A stretch of DNA of 9,822 nucleotides from JAVBOJ01 sp031550755 (GTDB taxonomy: Bacteria > Bacillota > Clostridia > Oscillospirales > UBA929): the NCBI GenBank assembly GCA_031550755.1, contig JAVBOJ010000027.1, forward strand, positions 1 through 9,822, given 5' to 3'. Made by a program: the position numbers and the translations under genes. The notes under the pieces are model-generated. The model made no database searches. It was not told the origin of the DNA and worked only from the letters and a program-made list of their open reading frames with translations. Of the stretch, positions 6,606-9,822 are shown piece by piece (positions within the stretch are counted from its first letter, which is position 1; each line of letters opens with the position of its first letter).

Positions 6606-7468
6606 CCGTGGTGGACGCCGCCTTTGCGCGTCTGCCGCGCCGCGCGGAGGACTCCCACAAGGGCGACTTCGGCCGGGCGCTGCTGTTTTGCGGCACCGTG
6701 GGCTATACCGGCGCGGCCAGACTGGCCGCCGAGGGCTGTATCCGCTGCGGCCCGGGCCTTGTGACGCTTTGCGTGCCGGAGAAAATCTACCCCGTCGCGG
6801 CGTCGGCCTGCCTGCCGGAGATCATCGTCCGGCCGCTGCCCTGCGATGCGGAGGGACGCTTTTCGCTCTCCGCCCTGCCCGCCATGGAGACAATGCTCGA
6901 AACCGCCGACGCCTGCCTGATCGGGCCGGGGCTCGGCGTCTCGGAGGAGCTGGAAACCCTTGTCAGCCGGCTGTGGGAGACCTGCCGCGCACCGCTTGTC
7001 GTGGACGCGCAGGGTCTAAACGCGCTGGCCGGACATATACATATACAGGATTGTCCGCGCGTTCTCACACCGCACGCCGGAGAGTTTGCCCGGCTGTTTC
7101 CGGAACTGTCCGGACTGTCAAAAGCCGCCGCCGCCGCCCGCGCCGCCGAGGAAACCGGCGCTGTGTTGGTCTACAAGGGCAGCGGCACCGTGACCGCCGG
7201 GGCGTCCGGCCTCTACCGCAATACCTCCGGCAATCCCGGTATGGCGGTGGGCGGCAGCGGCGACGTGCTGGCCGGGATGCTGTGCGGCTTGCTCGCGCAA
7301 AAGTCTCTGCGGCAGCGGTTTGAGACGGTCGAGGCGCTGTGCGCCGCCGGTGTGTTTTGGCACGGGCTGGCTGGCGATCTCGCCGCCGGTGCGCGTGGGC
7401 AGTACGGCATGACCCCGTCGGATATCGTGGAACAGCTGCCGCGGGCCCTGCAATCCTGTACGGAATAA
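6602..7468 (+). CDS. nnrD: ADP/ATP-dependent NAD(P)H-hydrate dehydratase
   Basis: The 288-residue product is a ribokinase-fold (carbohydrate kinase-like) protein of the NnrD family, which restores hydrated, damaged NAD(P)H using ADP (bacteria) as the energy source. Recognised motifs are KGDFGRALLFCGTVGYTGAA (residues 20-39), GPGLG (108-112), VVDAQGLNAL (133-142), LTPHAGEFARLF (155-166), YKGSGTV (191-197) and the signature NPGMAVGGSGDVLAG (211-225), with Asp221 as the probable catalytic residue. The ATG overlaps the acpS stop (ATGA), and GGGAG at 6592-6596 gives a ribosome site. Many bacteria fuse this enzyme to the NAD(P)HX epimerase NnrE at the N-terminus; that domain is absent here, so the epimerase must be separate or missing. 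Confidence 0.93.
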   Translation: MTVVDAAFARLPRRAEDSHKGDFGRALLFCGTVGYTGAARLAAEGCIRCGPGLVTLCVPEKIYPVAASACLPEIIVRPLPCDAEGRFSLSALPAMETMLETADACLIGPGLGVSEELETLVSRLWETCRAPLVVDAQGLNALAGHIHIQDCPRVLTPHAGEFARLFPELSGLSKAAAAARAAEETGAVLVYKGSGTVTAGASGLYRNTSGNPGMAVGGSGDVLAGMLCGLLAQKSLRQRFETVEALCAAGVFWHGLAGDLAAGARGQYGMTPSDIVEQLPRALQSCTE

Positions 7469-7481
7469 GGAGAAAAATGCC

Positions 7482-8069
7482 ATGAAACACAGACTTTCCC
7501 TTGTTTTCTGTGTACTGATGATGCTCTTTTGCGCCTCGTGCGGCGGCAAGGTGCCGGAAAATACCGCCGAGGAGATTCGTGCGCTCTACCGTGACACCGA
7601 CGGCTGTGTGATGCAGGCCGACATCGGGGCGGATTTCGGGGCGTATACCCAAGCCTTCACCCTGTCCTATACCTACGCCAAAAGCGCCGACAGCATTGTG
7701 GAAATCATTGCGCCAGAAGAGGTACGCGGTGTCCGCGCCGTCATTGCGCCGGGCGGCACCACGCTGGAGTTTGACGGCATGTCGATGGAGACCGGCGACC
7801 TGGCCGGCACCGGCCTGTCGCCCGCCGACATGCTGCCGACCCTGATGAAGACTTGGGGCGAGAACGCGGCGGTGGCCACCGGCCGCGAAAAGGTCGGCGG
7901 GGAGGACGCCTTCCACCTGACCTACAAAACGACGTCCGGCGAGGTGGAAATCGAGCGGCACACATGGTTTGCCGTGGACGGCTACAAGCCGCTCAAGGCC
8001 GAGGTGTTGGCCGACGGAGCGCTGATTTTGCGCGCCGAATTTACTGTTTTTTCGTTTGGAGTGTCCTGA
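7482..8069 (+). CDS. Small LolA-like lipoprotein (YdcC position)
   Basis: The 195-residue product starts with a signal peptide MKHRLSLVFCVLMMLFCASC; Cys20 within CASC followed by Gly-Gly fits a lipobox, although Cys at -3 is unusual. The mature part, with alternating strands such as QAFTLSYTYAKSADSIVEI, GTTLEFDGMSMETGD, EDAFHLTYKT and the WFAVDGYKPLKAEVL ending, is what one expects of a LolA-type curved sheet that binds a hydrophobic ligand. In Bacillus subtilis the gene between acpS and alr is ydcC, a larger LolA-like lipoprotein, so position supports a related role, but this one is shorter and the match is inference. AAGGAG (7467-7472) lies 9 bases before the ATG, directly after the nnrD stop. 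Its stop overlaps the alr start (TGATG). Confidence 0.72.
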   Translation: MKHRLSLVFCVLMMLFCASCGGKVPENTAEEIRALYRDTDGCVMQADIGADFGAYTQAFTLSYTYAKSADSIVEIIAPEEVRGVRAVIAPGGTTLEFDGMSMETGDLAGTGLSPADMLPTLMKTWGENAAVATGREKVGGEDAFHLTYKTTSGEVEIERHTWFAVDGYKPLKAEVLADGALILRAEFTVFSFGVS

Positions 8070-9178
8070 TGAATACCAAGTTGCACCGCACCTGGGCGGA
8101 GGTATCGCTGTCCGCCCTGGAACAAAATGTAGCCATTGCGCGCGAGCGCATTGGAGAGGCCTGCCGGCTGATGGCGGTGGTCAAGGCAGACGCCTACGGC
8201 CACGGCGCGGTGCCGGTGGCGCGGCATTTTTCCGAGCTGGGGGCCGACGCGTTCGGCGTGGCCAGTCTAGACGAGGCCATGACGCTGCGCGAGGCCGGCA
8301 TCCACCGGCCGATCCTGATTTTGGGGTACACGCCGCCGGACTGTGCGCCGGTGCTGATGGAGCACAAGCTGACCCAGACGGTCTACGACGCCGGCATGGC
8401 GCGGGCGTTTTCGCGGGCCGCGCAGGGGTCTTCCCAGCGGCTGAAAATCCATGTCAAGGCCGACACCGGCATGTCGCGGCTGGGGCTTGTCTGGGACGCG
8501 GCGCGCACGGCGGAGGAGATCCGGGAGATTTATCGCCTGCCCGGACTGGAGCCGGAGGGCTTGTTTACCCATCTGGCCTGTTCGGAATGCGTTGACGATC
8601 CGTTCACAAACGAGCAGCTCGCCCGTTTTGAACGGCTGCGGGCCGGTTTGGCCGCCGAGGGGGTCGAGTTTCCCATTTGCCATTGCGCAAACAGCGGCGC
8701 TGTGATAAACTATCAGGGAGCGCATCTGGACATGGTGCGCGCCGGGCTTTTGCTGTACGGCATTGCGCCGGGGCCGTGCGAGCGGCCCTTGCGGCCCGCC
8801 ATGCGGCTTTGCTCGGTGGTGTCGCAGGTCAAAGAGGTGTCCGCCGGCGCTACGGTGAGCTACAACCGCACCTTTACCGCCCCGGCGTCGATGCGGCTGG
8901 CGGTGATCGCGGCGGGCTACGCCGACGGGTATCCGCGCATTCTCTCCAACCGTGCGCGGGTGCGTATCGGACAGGCGTTCGCGCCCATCGTCGGCAACAT
9001 ATGCATGGACATGTTCGTGGTGGATGTAACCCATCTGCCGGAGGTACAGGCCGGCGACACGGTGACGCTGTTCGGCGTGCCTGAGCTCCCTGCCGGGGAG
9101 CTGGCCGAGCTGGCCGGCACCATTTCGTATGAGATTCTTTGTTCGGTCGGCAAGCGGGTGCCGAGAGAATATGCGTAA
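8069..9178 (+). CDS. alr: Alanine racemase
   Basis: The 369-residue product is a full-length fold-type III PLP enzyme that interconverts L- and D-alanine, supplying D-alanine for peptidoglycan. Lys39 in VVKADAYGHG is the PLP-binding lysine and Tyr265 in TVSYNRTF is the opposite catalytic base; both numbers coincide with the well-studied Geobacillus stearothermophilus enzyme. Further signatures are KADTGMSRLG, the HCANSGA stretch, HLDMVRAGLLLYG, AAGYADGYPR and VGNICMDM. The frame is open far upstream inside the lipoprotein gene, but ATG 8069 has GGAG (8058-8061) 7 bases before it and gives the normal N-terminus. It overlaps the lipoprotein stop by one base and is followed by mazF after a gap. 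Confidence 0.96.
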   Translation: MNTKLHRTWAEVSLSALEQNVAIARERIGEACRLMAVVKADAYGHGAVPVARHFSELGADAFGVASLDEAMTLREAGIHRPILILGYTPPDCAPVLMEHKLTQTVYDAGMARAFSRAAQGSSQRLKIHVKADTGMSRLGLVWDAARTAEEIREIYRLPGLEPEGLFTHLACSECVDDPFTNEQLARFERLRAGLAAEGVEFPICHCANSGAVINYQGAHLDMVRAGLLLYGIAPGPCERPLRPAMRLCSVVSQVKEVSAGATVSYNRTFTAPASMRLAVIAAGYADGYPRILSNRARVRIGQAFAPIVGNICMDMFVVDVTHLPEVQAGDTVTLFGVPELPAGELAELAGTISYEILCSVGKRVPREYA

Positions 9179-9265
9179 ATCCTGCGTTTATTTTGTCTGC
9201 ACTGTATAAAACTTGCTGTCTCGTGGGAAAAATAGCGATGTAAACTTTCCTGCGAGGTGAAAAAA
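9179..9265 (+). other. Gap between alr and mazF with no antitoxin gene
   Basis: In Bacillus subtilis this position holds ndoAI, the ribbon-helix-helix antitoxin. Here 87 bases separate the genes, too short for such a gene, and no small frame with a ribosome site is visible. TATAAA at 9205-9210 lacks a matching -35, and no clear hairpin terminator is seen, so mazF may be reached by read-through from the alr operon. Confidence 0.6.
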
Positions 9266-9682
9266 GTGGATATGGTACTCAAGTCCGGTGTGACTGCCAA
9301 TATTTCGGTGGCGCCGGCGGCAGAACAGCAGACGGCGGTGCGTCGGGGCGATATATATTACGCCGATCTGAGCCCCGTGGTGGGCAGCGAACAGGGCGGC
9401 ATGCGCCCGGTGCTCATTGTGCAGAACAATGTCGGCAACCGGCACAGCCCCACCGTCATTGCGGCGGCGATTACATCTCAGATCAACAAGGCCAGGCTTC
9501 CCACGCACATCGAGCTGTCGGCCCGTACCTATGGGCTTACGCGCGATTCGGTGGTGCTGCTCGAGCAGGTGCGTACGATCGACAAGCGCCGCCTGAAGGA
9601 AAAAATGGGGCGGCTGGACGAAAGCCTGATGCAGCAGGTGGACTCTGCGCTGTCGGTGAGCTTTGGATTGGGCGAAGCGTAG
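9266..9682 (+). CDS. mazF: MazF/EndoA-type mRNA interferase (PemK family)
   Basis: The product (138 residues from GTG 9266) is an endoribonuclease toxin of the MazF/NdoA type, which cleaves cellular mRNA at short specific sites. The core from VRRGDIYYADLSPVVGSEQGG through RPVLIVQN, AAAITSQINKARLPTHIEL, DSVVLLEQVRTIDKRRL to the C-terminus closely follows NdoA of Bacillus subtilis, and its catalytic Arg and Thr (Arg25 and Thr48 there) are kept as Arg47 and Thr70. About 22 extra residues precede the core. GTG 9266 is chosen because GAGGTG (9254-9259) is 6 bases upstream; GTG 9257 overlaps that site, and ATG 9272 is a second option. Its neighbours upstream match the conserved alr-ndoA order, but no antitoxin gene lies beside it, so either control is by a distant antitoxin or activity is low. 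Confidence 0.9.
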   Translation: MDMVLKSGVTANISVAPAAEQQTAVRRGDIYYADLSPVVGSEQGGMRPVLIVQNNVGNRHSPTVIAAAITSQINKARLPTHIELSARTYGLTRDSVVLLEQVRTIDKRRLKEKMGRLDESLMQQVDSALSVSFGLGEA

Positions 9683-9723
9683 AGTTTATAACACACAGAT
9701 AAAAAGGTATGGGGGTATTGATC

Positions 9724-9822
9724 ATGGCGCAGAAAAAATGGGTAATTGGCGTGGCATCATTTTTGCTGATTGCGTTGCTTTTGGCGGGCTATATGGCTAT
9801 CGCTGCGGATGTAGGCTCGAAG
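9724..9822 (+). CDS. N-terminus of a membrane-anchored or secreted protein, cut by the window end
   Basis: Thirty-three codons are visible: MAQKKWVIG, then a hydrophobic helix (ASFLLIALLLAGYMAIA, about residues 10-27), then ADVGSK where the window ends. This looks like a signal peptide or membrane anchor with AIA-A as a possible cleavage site. The ATG has GGGGG (9711-9715) 8 bases before it; an in-frame ATG at 9709 would add five residues but has a poorly spaced ribosome site. Clostridial envelope proteins often continue from such a GS-containing sequence into a DDPLVTxSY-type motif, but that part is outside the window, so no function is assigned. It lies 41 bases after mazF with no visible terminator between. 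Confidence 0.6.
   Translation, partial: MAQKKWVIGVASFLLIALLLAGYMAIAADVGSK

Noticed and set aside
9193..9210. Possible promoter with TATAAA before mazF
   Set aside because: No -35-like hexamer lies 16-18 bases upstream; TTGCTG at 9213-9218 is also badly spaced from any -10.
1..9822. tRNA, rRNA, CRISPR array, insertion sequence, integrase or phage genes
   Set aside because: I saw no cloverleaf, no regularly spaced repeats, no transposase or recombinase motifs and no attachment-site repeats; the window looks like core chromosome.

Overview
The window is GC-rich, with all confident genes on the plus strand, strong GGAGG-type ribosome sites, and many start/stop overlaps. A CheV chemotaxis protein, an S-layer-homology (SLH) surface protein, lipoproteins with Gram-positive lipoboxes, and the acpS / LolA-like lipoprotein / alr / mazF order resembling the acpS-ydcC-alr-ndoAI-ndoA region of Bacillus subtilis all point to a motile Firmicute. 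High GC together with DUF4430, SLH and a DUF6106-like gene suggests a clostridial lineage such as the Oscillospiraceae/Ruminococcaceae. That placement is inference; no rRNA or other marker is present.

Layout. Bases 1-220 are an AT-richer intergenic region with a possible leftward gene start at the extreme left edge and a candidate SigD-type promoter for cheV (221-1150). A perfect 16-bp hairpin follows. Next is a promoter and a two-gene, translationally overlapping unit: a secreted terpenoid-cyclase-fold repeat protein with three SLH domains (1306-2733) and a DUF4430 lipoprotein (2730-3350), closed by a clear intrinsic terminator. mntP (3449-4021) has its own consensus-like promoter, whose spacer is a perfect inverted repeat. 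A second good promoter inside the end of mntP precedes araB (4064-5746).

From araB on, the genes are packed: a DUF6106-like membrane protein, acpS, nnrD, a small LolA-like lipoprotein and alr overlap or lie within about 13 bp of each other and probably form one transcript. After an 87-bp gap comes mazF/ndoA, here without the usual antitoxin gene before it, and then the start of a membrane-anchored protein cut by the window end. The housekeeping set serves acyl-carrier-protein activation (AcpS), repair of damaged NAD(P)H (NnrD), D-alanine supply for peptidoglycan (Alr) and RNA-level stress control (MazF).

The most interesting item is the pair at 1306-3350. Animal cobalamin carriers (intrinsic factor, transcobalamin) join an alpha6/alpha6 barrel to a beta domain related to DUF4430. 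Here two similar halves are made as separate, translationally coupled, differently anchored surface proteins. The ligand is unknown.
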